In this document: in pieces, positions 38,018 through 50,012 of the stretch
Layout of the letters: every line of letters begins with the position of its first letter
How positions within the stretch are numbered: the stretch's first letter is position 1
From: Ectobius pallidus
Taxonomy: Eukaryota; Arthropoda; Insecta; Blattodea; Ectobiidae
Length of the DNA: 64,000 nucleotides
Direction: 5' to 3'
Assembly: GCA_964059195.1 (NCBI GenBank)
Contig: CAXKWD010000006.1
Span: 67,163,073-67,227,072, forward strand
The notes under the pieces: generated by a model
Told to the model about the DNA's origin: nothing
The model's input: the letters and a program-made list of their open reading frames with translations, nothing else
Database searches by the model: none
Made by a program: the position numbers and the translations under genes

Positions 38018-38541
38018 GGCATTGGTTTGGTCATTCATCCGAGAAGGCCAGCTGTGCGAATGTTTTGTCAACAAGATGTGTATGTGGTCCATAGAAACTA
38101 CCTCCTCTGCAGGCCGTGGTACTAAAAGGCCCAGCCGGCGTGGACTGTGTACGTCCCTACAATGAGAGAGGTAAAGCTCAGGGTCTGAGTAATAAGTAAT
38201 AAGGAATAAGTAATAAATCAGATAAACGGCCTAGGCTATGTCACTGAAATTGCATTTTTAATAATTAGGCCTATGTTTTGCACTCAGCTGTCCAAAGAAT
38301 GGACTGTTAACTTTGATAATATTACGAGGTATTATTATTGTTGTTATTGCTATCAGGCCAGTTATTATTATCAGACCCTGAGCTTTACCTCTCTCATTGT
38401 AGGGACGTACACAGTCCACGCCGGCTGGGCCTTTTAGGACCACGGCCTGCAGAGGAGGTAATTTCTATGGACCACATACACATCTTGTTGACAAAACATG
38501 CGCACAGCTGGCCTTCTCGGATGAATGACCAAACCAATGCC
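38018..38541. repeat. Near-perfect inverted repeat (arms ~172 bp, loop ~180 bp)
   Basis: The left arm 38,018-38,190 is the reverse complement of 38,371-38,541 with about three mismatches. The outer limits are GGCATTGGTTTGGTCATTC and its complement, the inner limits GGGTCTGA and TCAGACCC. The right arm's outer part runs into a SINE copy. This is a young inverted duplication. The frames at 38,258-38,443 and 38,338-38,715 follow the repeat and are not genes. Confidence 0.88.
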
Positions 38542-38544
38542 AGG

Positions 38545-38795
38545 GCCATCTCAGAGACAACACGAACACAAAGGATGACCAGTCACACACGCACATATGC
38601 CGAAAAAGGCCCGGATGGGATGAAGATGACAATTACGGCCAAGATGATATCCAGGGATCAAGTGGGAATAAAATTTCTCGACATTCGTCTCACAACGCGG
38701 GAGGACCTTACCTAGGAAACTTGTCTCCACCGGGAATCGAGCCCAGGCTTGCTGTGTGAGGAGAGCGAACGCATACCCTGAGCGATACTTTCTTT
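38545..38795 (-). mobile_element. tRNA-derived SINE, family A, inverted copy
   Basis: On the minus strand it reads ATGCGTTCGCTCTCCTCA, then box-B-like GGCTCGATTCCCGG, then GTTGTGAGACGAATGTC and GGCCGTAATTGTCATC, as in the copies at 30.8 and 31.2 kb. Confidence 0.72.
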
Positions 38796-39097
38796 CTTCA
38801 CCATAGTTTCACCTCTCCCTTGTAGGGACATTGCTGCGATACTTATGTATTTTAATTTTCGTTTTGCCTTTTAAACTGTCCTTATGTAAGACTTGCAAGC
38901 CAAGAAGAGATTCACATACGTAACTTAGAGGAGAGTCAAACCTATGGATGGCGAACATTTAGAAAAGACATGGAGTTACTACCTGGTGTGCTATCAGCAA
39001 GTAGTAGCTCCTCATAAGACGACACAGTCACTTAAAGACAATAGGTAGGTGAAAAATAAATCTGCAATTGCTTCTGAGGAAAACCCTATTCTAATTG

Positions 39098-39150
39098 GCC
39101 GGCTCCAGGATTTGAACCTGTGAGTGCTTGATGTTTATCTCGGCCGCTTT
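39098..39150 (-). mobile_element. tRNA-like SINE fragment
   Basis: The minus strand contains CAGGTTCAAATCCTGGAG followed by CCGGCCAATT, a degenerate box B. It resembles the fragment at 53.57-53.62 kb (TAGGTTCAAATCCTATGG, then CCGGTCAATTTG), so both belong to one family. Confidence 0.45.
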
Positions 39151-42100
39151 CCTTGTGTGCGTATACTAAAAGAAATAAGGTTCTTCGTAGTGAATATTAT
39201 TTCATACTTAATTATTTATTTAATTTTGTGATATGTATTTATTGAGGGTGCGAATAGTACGTTCTATTTAATGAAGTTCATGAAAGCCTTTAATATCAAA
39301 TAAGAAGAAAGCCCATTACTTTTTTTTTTTGCTGAATCCTTCGATCGGTGAAAACGTTTTGAACGATGCAGTACGTGTATTCCAGACTTTAAGTGGGATA
39401 TAATTTCAATTTGAAATTCAATACACTACAGAATTTTTATTGCGTAAGTTCTAATAAAAAAATCTTAAAATGACACATAGGATCTATAGTAGGGTTTATG
39501 CAGTACGATACGTAAAGGTCCGCACGACGCAATGTAAGGTCCGCGAAAACGCCAATTAATATTTTAAATATTTAAAAATCCACTCTTGCCTTCGTGAAAA
39601 CAGTTGATAAAGGAAAACCAATAAATCAATTTCAAGTTTAGTGTGCCACTAAATAGGATACGCTTTTGGACAAATTCAATGAGCGATTTACTTACTTCAG
39701 GGATATGCAGCCACTGCTATAGTTAATCCTTTGCAGTGTTTACAGCATCTGAGTATGATTATGCTTTATGTTCAACAATAAATAAGGGCTATTTGTAGTT
39801 TGTAGTTCATATACTTAATATACTGAGGATTGGAATCATTCAACATCAATTAAACATTCTGCCTATGAAATATTGATACAGCTTTATATTTCCAGTAAAT
39901 TAACAGAAATGGATCAATTATGCTGTGGTAATTTAAAGAACGGAACAATTCCTGTGTTGAATTAGATTAAAAATTCAATTAAAATTAAGTTTTGGATTGT
40001 TGCGAAATATTTCAACTTTTTTTAAAGCAACAATGGTATAGTCGTCTGGCTATCATCGTCCCCAGATGTGTTGTCTTTGAGGTTTTGTTTGTTTAAAGCA
40101 ATAAGTATACACTCGTTAAAGGCCGCGCGTTGAAGTGTTGTCATGTATCAGTCGGAAATTAGAATCAAACAGAGCCCACAATTTTGTATTATATTAATAT
40201 TGTTATTAGATTGACTTGGTAATAGAATCTGCCACCTGCTTAGATTTGAGAGAGAAAACTACTGCTTACCCTCAGATCGCAAAAGGAAATGCCGACGTTA
40301 CACTCGTCGAGTGGGGACGAAGAAAACGAGAGCACTACATTACCAGCTATTACTCTTTCTTTCCTTGGGTTTTCTTCTCACAAAAACCGCATAATTCTTT
40401 TAAGCAATATCATATACGTTATTATGATTTCTATGCTATATTTATTCACTTAATGAAAACAAAAACTGAAAACAAATAATGAAAGCCTAAACGAATAATA
40501 AAAACTAACTGGAATAAAAATAATGAATTATTTATTTGTGTGCCTCATACAAATTAAATAAATTTTAATTTATGGATAATTTACGGTAAATAATTTCAAC
40601 ATGTATGAAGAAAACATTATGCAGATATAATGAATGAGCCTGCACACATAAAAAAATAAAAAGGAAATACGTGCCAATACTGATTGTTGCAGATTCAATA
40701 CTGTCAAAGGGCAAATCATATCCGTTGATTGAATTGGCTACATTTCCTTTTATATCACATTAAGTTGTTGATAGAGTCAAATTGAAAGCTGTGAACACTC
40801 ATTTCATTTGGCGTGATAGTGAAGGCTATGAAATACGTTGTTAGGCCCTAGTGCAAGATATCAAAGGCTTCCTCAGAAAATCCCTCGGACCTACTTCCCA
40901 ATCAATGTATCTTCCCTGAGGACAGTGGACTCATCGAAAAAGCTGCAGACCCAAAGGAAATTTAGGTTCGTCCAATCATCCTTTAAGATCTCTAGGGAGA
41001 AGAAACGTTACCCCTACGGCTAAGAGCGTACATTCAGATTTTCTACAAACATCCTGATATTATGTGAGGCGTAGTTTGCGTAGGCAGAATATGGCATAGA
41101 GCTGTTCGCATGACTCACACTTAAAGGTATGATCTTCAAACCCTCACTAAGGTATAGGCATTTTTAGTTTTTAAAATCCACAAAAAATTTCCAGCAAGTA
41201 CCGTAATATTAAAACAATAATATTGGATCCAATTTAGGAGTCATTCGATTCTAACGAAAATCCTTTCACTCTTTGTACTCTATCGTCAATCTGTCATTGC
41301 TCATTAAGGGATATACCTGTACACCAAAGGTAAATATATGGAACTTTAGAAAAATAGCTAGAAAATCATTATTTCGCTTCAAAATCTTTCAATAAACATC
41401 TGGTAAACAATTTTAACATAATTGATAATTATACAACCATTTTGAACTTTTTATAAGGCTATCATACTTTTAGATTTCTGTTGTTTGTTTTTTAATAATG
41501 GACTTGCTACTTTTCACCTCAATACGTTGCTAATTATTTATTATCATGGATATGGGATAGTGTTTGTGTCTTGAAAACTCATGAAAAATAAATAAACATA
41601 TGTAAATACCTATCATGAAGTAAAAAATGGAGTTAATGTCCTTTACCTGCCATGTCTGATCAAAGCTTTGAACAGGTTTTACTTCAATTTTTAATCAAAG
41701 GAAGTTGTGATCATAATATTTAGAGTATTAATGATTATTATAATAAATCGAGTGAATACTTTTATATTACATCGCACCTATTTTATTATATTTTAATATA
41801 CTCTTTTCTACTCAATGCATACAGGACATCAGGCCCATGAAACATTATAATATCGCCAAATAAAATTCAATATTTTATTTTTTGAACATTGTTTTAACCA
41901 TACACGAATTATTTCTAGTTTACTTATTTCTATCTGATTTCAACTTGTTATGAAATTCCAAAACTTGTTAAACAAATTAAAATACAAGAACCGCAAATCC
42001 ATAAATTATCTCTTGCAGGGTAAAAAGGACTGAACGAATAAAATATTTTGTGAAGCCTATGAATGTGACAAAAAATAACGATGTGCACTAATGCGTTTAT

Positions 42101-43349
42101 AATGCATTAAGCTATAAATTTATACGACAGAAAAATTACTTGCCAGTCAAATAAGAGAATAACATCAAGATTTTCATATTATAATTATAGATATAGGTTA
42201 TATAAGTCAATGGGCTTCGCTAAGTACGGAACACTGATCTCGTGTTTCACGGCTGTTCCATTAAGTCAACAGAATTTACACAGTTTTAATAAATGAAGCC
42301 ATTGAACAAGTTTTGCAAAAGCAAGAAAGCCAAAACAGCTATTGTGTAATGTTTACTGCAATACAAATTTTGACTTGGACATTAGTCGGGTACTTACTGA
42401 CTCATAGGGTTTAGCGAGTGATTCATATCCTTCTTCATTTCATATGTGCCGAAATTGGCTACAATATTCCCCTCACATCTCCACAGATCCAGACGGTCCT
42501 TTTTATTTCAGTCCTATTTGATCTATCAAGAACCAAGTCTAGTGAAATACACTGGCAGAAATATATCTAATTTCTACATCTTTACGGATGGCAGTGATGG
42601 AAGAACAGGAGAGGGAGATAAGGAGAGAAAGACAGCAAGATAGATAGAGAAACGAATATGATCACGGTTACATGGTAATAATATTAAAATATAAAAATAT
42701 TAGAGCAATCTATGTATTTTTGGACTTGAAATGTTTCTCCTTCAAAATAATGAAAAGTCTCCTCGATATTAGGAGCAAACTTTTTAAAAATACAATCATT
42801 AAGCAAGAAAGCTAATAATTTCTCAATAATACTGGTATCTAATCGTTGTCTTTATAAGGCAGTGCCTTGACGTTCACTAATAATTGTTTTTGTCTAGTCT
42901 TGACGGAGTTATTATTAACTAATCTCATTATTTATAATAATTTAGAGTGAAATATTACTTATTATTGTACAAAATAAATAAAAGTGTGTTTAGTTTTCCA
43001 TCAGAAACGAATTAATTATTTTATAACATTTTAAATATTTTATAATAAAAAGTAGTGGTACGTCGTCATAATTATCACCATCATGAGACACACACTGCTC
43101 AATAATTTTCATTCCTGTCGAGGAATAGAATATAATGTCATACAGAAAATTAGTTTTTCTTCCAATGAGTTGGCTATTAAAATCAATACCAGGTGAAAGT
43201 ACTATAGGTCTGTTTTAATGATATTCTAAAGATGTGTTGCCATTGTAGTCCAGTATATAGATACGAGTACAATCCACCTTGCATTAATTAGGGTAAAAGA
43301 TTTTTTTTCTTATATTGTTTGGTATTGTAAGAGTAGTGTAAATATAAGT
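39151..43349. other. No gene recognised
   Basis: Long AT-rich stretch. Frames at 40,216-40,479, 40,838-41,023 and 42,446-42,643 have no recognisable motif. No RNA gene or structured repeat was identified apart from short A/T runs. Confidence 0.5.
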
Positions 43350-43520
43350 TTTCGACCTCGAAAGCCCTAGGGACAACTTTCTGTGAGCAAAAAACCTCGA
43401 AATTTTCGCACTTTTTTCAGTTTATCGGAAAAATATCCTAGATATCTACTCCTCGCAAACATTTGTTTAACACTATTCGAAAGAACATAACATTTACTGC
43501 AAAATTTACGGGTCAAACTT
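43350..43520. repeat. Diverged relative of the 59-62 kb inverted arms
   Basis: TTCGACCTCGAAAG, then a gap, then GCAAAAAACCTCGAAATTTT, then a TTTTTTCAGTTTAT segment. The order and spacing match the arm sequence at about 59,243-59,310 (GGCGACCTCGGGAAAAC, then GCAAAATAACCTCGAAATTTT). It is a scattered third copy of that repeat. Confidence 0.45.
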
Positions 43521-43544
43521 TAATTTACATGTAGTATTACAGGT

Positions 43545-43680
43545 ACTGCCGTGGGTGTCGGCATGCTGACCACATGCTCCCCAATCCTGCCATCTGCCTA
43601 CGGGAGATGACGCAGCGGTCGGGTGGTAGGCCAAGTCCCTCCAGGGATGTAGCGCCACGGAGTTTATTACAGGTACTATA
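43545..43680. repeat. GC-rich repeat fragment, probably transposon-derived
   Basis: A GC-rich patch inside AT-rich DNA, containing TCGGCATGCTGACCACATG and AGTCCCTCCAGGGATGTAG. ATTACAGGTACT stands at both edges (near 43,536 and 43,667), so it may be flanked by a short direct repeat. The two overlapping minus frames here are shadows of each other, and no gene is supported. Confidence 0.35.
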
Positions 43681-43905
43681 GTACTTCGAATCTTTAAAAA
43701 ATATATTAAAAGGCGTGTATTGGCCCATTTTATCCATTTATGGCGGTTTATGTAGTCCATTATGCGTTTTAGTTATGAATGACCATTCATTATGTATATG
43801 TACATATTGTATTAAAAGGTTACCTTTTGAGGAGTTAAATTCGCTGAACACAAATTTATGACCAGCTAACATAGAAAGTTCAAAATCCGTTTAAAATTAC
43901 GTAAC

Positions 43906-44290
43906 TTAGGTGTAAACCCGGCCGCGGTCGACGGATTTTTCAGGACGTAAAAATCCTGGGCACGGAGTCCTCTGGGAGGGACTTTAAGCTGGGGTCCCGT
44001 GTCGTAGATTTACGGCACGTAAAAGAACTCCAAGCCTAAATTAGAGCCTCTGGACAAAATTTCTCGACCTTTTCACGTCCAAGAAATACTTAGTTTCCAG
44101 AGGGGGGTTGCGAGGCGATGGGCTTACCACCTGTCCCTCTACCCTCTCTCGGAAAATAAGAATATGAAAATTAGTATAGGTAATGAAACCTCCATTGGAG
44201 GCCCCTTCGCCCCACCTGGTGATCATAGGGTACCAGGTACAGATACAGATATACTGGACTATTGTTAAAATCCACCTCGTCAAGTGCACC
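43906..44290 (+). mobile_element. Retroelement tail (SINE or LINE 3' region)
   Basis: Contains GGGTCCCGTGTCGTAGATTT followed by ACGGCACGTAAAAGAAC, a word pair I associate with the conserved tails of arthropod SINEs and LINEs, then a GC-rich segment with GCCCCTTCGCCCCACCTGG. No head with polymerase III boxes is seen. The minus-strand frame 44,041-44,292 lies inside and is not credible. Confidence 0.45.
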
Positions 44291-46361
44291 ATGATATTGG
44301 TACAGAATTAGGGTAGATGGATGTAGCTTGAAATAAGACATTTAGAGAAACATTTTTCATGTAATCGTAAAGATTGAATTTTCAAAATAAACTTAAAACA
44401 TGCCAAAATATTAGTACAATAATTGTACTTATTTTACTTGCGTGTTTATATTTACCTTACTAATTATTAGTAGGATAAGTATAAGCACATGAAAACCTAT
44501 ACGAAAGAATGGGAACTTTAAAATGTTGCATAAATATCAGCTAGACTTAATATAATTTATTTTTTGTCCTTTTATTATTATCTTCTTTTTCATAGATATT
44601 GTTTAAAAAATGCCATACCTTATTGGTGGATATAGTTTTGACAGTAATTAGAGGAAAAATCTCATTAGGTAGCCAATTTATTTAAATCTTAATAGATAGT
44701 GAGCAGAAAGCATGACCCTCATGGAAGGTGAGGGAGGGGAAGTTACTTCTACCCTTCTTGTTGGTCTTAATAACCAATTATCATCTTCTACCACCTCAGA
44801 GGAAAAACTGTTTCAAACTTTGGTTAAAAGTTCTCTTCTTTTTTCTTTATACTTTGAAACCGCCAAAAGTTTTCAGGAAGAATCCATTACTCCGATAAGA
44901 AAGTTTTGTGACTCTGCTTCATGTAACTCTTGGGAACAGAATTGCCTATATACTTTTGATTTAATGTTTCCTTTTAACTGTCATAGATAGAAGCTTATTA
45001 CAGAATTTGTCATTTTTAAATCGCAAGGAAATGTTTGAAAAGTTGAACGTAGACTGAAATCCCTGATGGTTCTTAACTACACTAACTGAGAAACTCCGTC
45101 CTCCGCTTTCGCTATCGATGTCATACCTGAAAAAATGTTAAGATATTGCTTTGAGAAAGGCATATCAAAACCATCATTCTAAAAATGAATGACCACATGT
45201 ACGCGTAAAGATTCTATGTAATGTATGATACAATATTCGTTAGGCTGTAATATACTTGGGTATGTGTAGTACTACTGTCTTTGAAGTGAAGGAGATACAG
45301 TGTATGTAAATCTGTCACTAAATACATATGCACCTAATTGTGTTACCTGAAATGCAACCCACAGAGCAGAAGGTTATTTTGTATTCTTAATGAGCGGTAC
45401 TTGTTCATGTTTATTCGAATTAACTTTGAAACGAAAAGTCATGTACTGAAAATACATCAAAGGACCCAGATGAACTCTGTACAGTACTACTATTAGTATC
45501 CAGAGTCCACTCTTCGCACAGGTGCTTGTGTCGTTTTACGTAAAATGATAGACGTATAACGGTATGTGTAAATAATTTTAAGAAACATTGACAAATTTCA
45601 AAAAAGGAATCTTTCAAATATTCTATTAAAATAAATATTTGAAAATTATGCACGAATTTGCCGATACCATCCTAAAAATGTTTTAACGAAGAAAGGAATT
45701 TAAAATTTTAATCTCAACCATAAGATACAGAACACATGTAGGCTATAACATGATATTAAAATCACCTCTAATCGTCAATAGACCCCCATTATGTTACTTG
45801 TTAGAGATTTTACTTTGATTTCGATACTGACGAGGTTCCGAGGTAGACCCAATGAACTATGAATCGGTCGCGCGGTGTTTTTCCGGCTCGAGAAGCAGGC
45901 GCGTATTGCAGTCTGCTGTTATCATATAGTGGCGCTGACGCAACCATACGCTACAGCAACACAATTAGGTGCATTGTCCATACATTTTTGATACCTCTTA
46001 AGAGAGAGAGAAAAAAAAAGCCATCTATCACTCGCCGTAGTTCACGTTGAGAAATGCTGACATGTTCCTGGCGGAAATTTTTTTTTTTAATTATTATAGG
46101 GCATGTGGCTTCGTCTTATGTTTTAATTTACCCCACAGTAAAAGTAGCAAAACACTGCCTGTGGACTGAAATTTAATATACAGATTATGGACTTTTGTAC
46201 GGCCTGGAACCTTTACAAGCAGGAATCGTTCAGTAAATCGTATTTGCACTACATGAGCTGACTGGGTTAACACATACGATTCATACATAAATGCACGCTG
46301 CGTATTATTAAACACGTGTTGATTCATAATTTTTACTAAATACAGCAGAAAAAAATACATT
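44291..46361. other. No gene recognised
   Basis: AT-rich. An ATG-initiated 92-codon plus frame (44,712-44,990) with an acidic, Ser/Thr-rich start shows no family resemblance and could be chance. Minus frames at 45,420-45,653 and 46,094-46,372 are also unsupported. Confidence 0.4.
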
Positions 46362-46629
46362 ACGTTAGACAATATTAATTCTTCGTTCCGAACAATACTT
46401 CCGAGTCAGCCTTCAAACCTGCCTGGCTGTGCTAACGTATGTGGCTGTTTGATACCCGTCTTTAACGTGAATGTTCAAGATTTCGGGTGGACCAAACAGT
46501 TTTGCTGTGCTCAGGTTTCAGGTTCCAAAGATTCTAACATCTGGAAGTTTTATAGCGGGACACTAAAAAGGATAATCCTAGGAACACATTAGGTCAAATA
46601 TAAAGGTTTGGTACTCATGTCACATTTTC

Positions 46630-48335
46630 TGATCTTGAATAAGAATAGCTAGTTTATTAAAGGATTTACAAAATGTCATGCGAGCCTCATTCAATTTTAA
46701 AATTAGTCGTTATATTTCTCAATTTCGCCATTAATTATGTAATAAATATTTATGGACTATGGACAGATTACTTAAAAACGCACACAGAAAACTCATATTT
46801 ACTATTCTCTTACAGGTATTTAGAGATCCATTACCACAACAATCATTCAGGGAACATTCTACCATCTGGCTCCAATCGCAAATGTAAATAATATATAAGT
46901 TCAATCGTTACAAAAATTGACAAATGTCTCAGTTTTTATGCTCGACTAAAGTGAAAAGTAAACAAATTTTACGTTCAATGTCTGTTATATATATATATAT
47001 GCGTAAGGCCAGTAAGCTGAGCAACTTTATGTTCTTCTTGTTTAGAATCGCATGTGCAATTTTTTGCGATAGAAATTAGATTTTGTAGCAGTAACTTCAA
47101 TTATAATTTAAATATATTTCCATAAACGTATGTCATTGGAAACTGAATAACGAAGCCATTAATAGAGAATGTAAGTGAGTTATTAATAAATACCCTCTGC
47201 AGAATAGAAAAATTATAATTATACCATGTCTGTTTGTTGTTTTGGGACAAGGAAAACGTATCTGATTAATAAGTAAACAAAAACTTATATTTCTTACATC
47301 TTTCAGTTCCAGATTTTGATAAGTAATGGGATTTCCATGTTAGAGGTCGAAAATGTGTTCCTATGTGAGAAATAATAGATAGCACCTTATAGAATGTTTT
47401 CACAAACTTTTAATAATGTGCATGTTGATAAACAAAATATACAACAATATCAATCTATGCAAATGGGATCTCACTGACAACAGGGCTAGGAACTCATACA
47501 AAGTGACACAATTAAAATCCTCTCATCACAACAAAGAGTTTGAATTTAGTGTAGAAATATACATTCGTTATTTAGGGAAAAGGCAAGGAATTAAATTTCT
47601 AACTTCACTACATTTTGATGATAGGTTGTAAAGAGAATTTTTATCTTTTACAAATGTATATCGCACATCTATTTTGCAATGTTTGGATTTTATTGGATAA
47701 CGTAGTTATGTACGGTAATATACTATAGTAAACTATTATTTATATATGCATGAGGTTGTTCTTAAGGGACAGAACATAAAAAACTTCCTCACTCCTCTTT
47801 AAAACAATACCTTAGTCCGTCAAATATAACTGAAATTATTGTTATGTATATATTAATGTGTAATATATTAAGATTATATTGTACTTTTATATAACATAGT
47901 TATGTATTTATATATATATCTATTCTTATAACCATAATATTATACAATTACATTAGTTTTCCACTATTAAATTTTGAAACCGTTATACTCGTATTTAATA
48001 AAAAGCTTTAGTTGAAAGACATAAGCTGGAAGGAATCATTATAAGATTGCAAACTAAAAGTACCATTCAGATGTCTTAATCAGAGATGTAGTATAGTCAC
48101 TTGAGGGAGGTGTTAGTCTTAAAAAGAATTTCATATCAAAATATCTGTTTTATTTGCTATGCTTTCGTCAAATCGTTCAATAGCCCGACTGACTATGAAA
48201 ACATAAATAGTTCATTGAGTGCTATCTGTAACACAGTCGCTTAAACAAGAATCTGCAAAATAATAAAAAAAAATTATGTTTCGTAAGTTTTTCGCACACG
48301 AGATCTCCTACATGTCTCAAAACGAAGACAGAGGT
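46630..48335 (-). repeat. Satellite spacer, inverted copy 8
   Basis: 1,706 bp, the reverse complement of the array spacers, with its TA tract near 47,910 and a second near 46,990. Small frames in it (46,673-46,891; 47,416-47,631; 48,222-48,404) are chance frames. Confidence 0.88.
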
Positions 48336-48464
48336 ATGCACACACAAATGACATCGATACGTTCCAATATTTATCCAACAAAATAGGCACAAAAACCAGC
48401 GCAAATCGAAATCGACGAGAGTATGTAGTGAATAGTTTGATGAACGTTAGAGAGTATTAATTGT

Positions 48465-48674
48465 TTGTTCCGAGCAATACTTCCGAGTCAGCCTTTAAAC
48501 CTGCCTGGCTGTGCTAATGTATGTGGCTGTTTGATAGCCGTCTTTAACGTGAATGTTAAAGATTTTGGATGTACCAAAGAGTTTTGCTGTGCTCAGGTTT
48601 CAGGTTTCAAAGATTCTAACATCTGGATGTTTTATAGCGGGACACAAAAAAGGATAATCGTAGGAACACATTAG
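48465..48674 (+). other. Monomer Cys-rich open frame, detached unit copy 1 (TTG start)
   Basis: 69 codons on the plus strand because the unit is inverted. All six Cys are kept (CANVCGCLIAVF and DFGCTKEFCC). It begins at TTG and ends at the usual TAG after VGTH. Confidence 0.28.
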
Positions 48675-48857
48675 GCCTAGGTCAAATATTATAAAGGTTT
48701 GGAACTAATGTCATATTTTCGTATGTTGAATGCACACACAAATGACATCGACACGACCCAATATTTATCCAGCAAAATATACAGACATCCAGCGCAAATC
48801 GAAATCGACAAAAATAAGGTGTAAGTAGTTTGATGAATTTTATACAATATTAATTGT

Positions 48858-49067
48858 TTGTTCCTAGCAATACTTCCGAGTCAGCCTTCAAACCTGCCTG
48901 GCTGTGCTAATGTATGTGACTGTTTGATAGCGGTCTTTAACGTGAATGTTAAAGATTTTGGATGTACCAAACAGTTTTGCTGTGCTCAGGTTTCAGGTTT
49001 CAAAGATTCTAACATCTGGAAGTTTTGTAGCGGGACACAAAAAAGGATAATCGTAGGGACACATTAG
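48858..49067 (+). other. Monomer Cys-rich open frame, detached unit copy 2 (TTG start)
   Basis: 69 codons with CANVCDCLIAVF and DFGCTKQFCC. An extra Cys replaces Tyr in KFCSGTQK. Despite the age of this unit the frame is uninterrupted, which is suggestive but not proof of constraint. Confidence 0.28.
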
Positions 49068-49344
49068 GTCAAATATTAAAAAGGTTTGGTACTCATGTCA
49101 TATTTTCGGGTCTTGAATGCACACACTAATGACATCGATACGGTCAAATATTCATAAATACAATATAAGCACAGAAACCCAACGCAAATCGAAATCGACG
49201 AGAATTAGGAGTGAATAATTTGAAGAACGTTGTGTATGGAGCAATGGTAAACAACTGAATGTGAAAGTACAAAGCATAGTTCACAATGGTTCGTTTTTGA
49301 GATTGATTAGATGATTACATACAGTAAAGTCAACTTTTGTAAAA

Positions 49345-49450
49345 CTATTTTTTTTTTTAGTTTAGGTCTTGTGATTTAGTGGTTAGTATTGCTAGATACA
49401 CCGCCAAGGGCACCGGGTTTGATACCAACTCTGCCAAGTGAAATTTTGTG
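49345..49450 (+). mobile_element. tRNA-derived SINE head
   Basis: Box-A-like TGATTTAGTGGTTAGTATTG and box-B-like CGGGTTTGATACC are about 40 bp apart, as in tRNA-derived SINEs. The acceptor stem does not pair, so it is not a working tRNA. Confidence 0.6.
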
Positions 49451-49954
49451 TAAGGGGATTATTCCTAAATCTATCATAGCGATGAACATATGTACTCAAA
49501 CATATCTCTAATCACTTTCAGATGAATCTTCTCATGTAACCTGTTCCATCCTGTTGTCGACATCCCAGAATTTGGTGCTTTTTGAATAACATGATTCACA
49601 CAATCCTGCCACAGTTTGCTCGTTATGCTTTGCACTGCTTCAACGAGAAGGCACTATACGTCCCTAATATTAAATGTTTTGTTCTTCCCTACTATGTAAC
49701 CTTTCACTTGTGCCCTTATTAATTCTATTGGGTTTAGCTCGCAATGATATGGCGATAAGCAAATGTTTTTCTTGGTCTTTAGCCATTCCATCTACAACAT
49801 TCCTATCGTAAATAGATTTAAACTGACTTACTAGACTGAGCATTTCTTGTTTTAACATATAATTTTCTACGGGAATTTCCTTTTATCCTAAACATTCTGA
49901 AATCTGCAGTTTGTTCCAGGACGTTGTGGGCAATTATTCTTTCTTAACTGTGTG

Positions 49955-49980
49955 ATATGACGCATTATAATGCGTCATAT
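49955..49980. repeat. Perfect 26-bp palindrome
   Basis: ATATGACGCATTA followed at once by its reverse complement. Its left half is the native transposase sequence for NASYH. The right half is part of an insertion next to the second catalytic Asp codon. Confidence 0.95.
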
Positions 49981-49994
49981 AATGCGTATGAATA

Positions 49995-50012
49995 GATGGA
50001 TAATTATCCATC
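49995..50012. repeat. Perfect 18-bp palindrome
   Basis: GATGGATAATTATCCATC reads the same on both strands. It marks the other edge of the same insertion in the transposase pseudogene. Confidence 0.95.

Larger units (their letters stand above)
46362..49231 (-). repeat. Detached satellite unit, inverted (three monomers plus one spacer)
   Basis: The same satellite as 1-24,774 but in reverse orientation. It has a 0.7-monomer piece (46,362-46,629), a spacer (46,630-48,335) and about 2.3 monomers (48,336-49,231). The start reads ACGTTAGACAATATTAATT and the end ...GAACGTT, so both edges lie at the same ACGTT of the monomer. The piece is therefore a whole number of monomers plus one spacer, circularly permuted. 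It is diverged from the array (for example CTCGACTAAAGTGAAAAG where the array reads CTGTACTAAAATGAAAAG). Confidence 0.88.

Noticed and set aside
38258..38715. Two opposed frames of 61 and 125 codons
   Set aside because: They follow the inverted repeat and the SINE, so they are repeat-derived, not genes.
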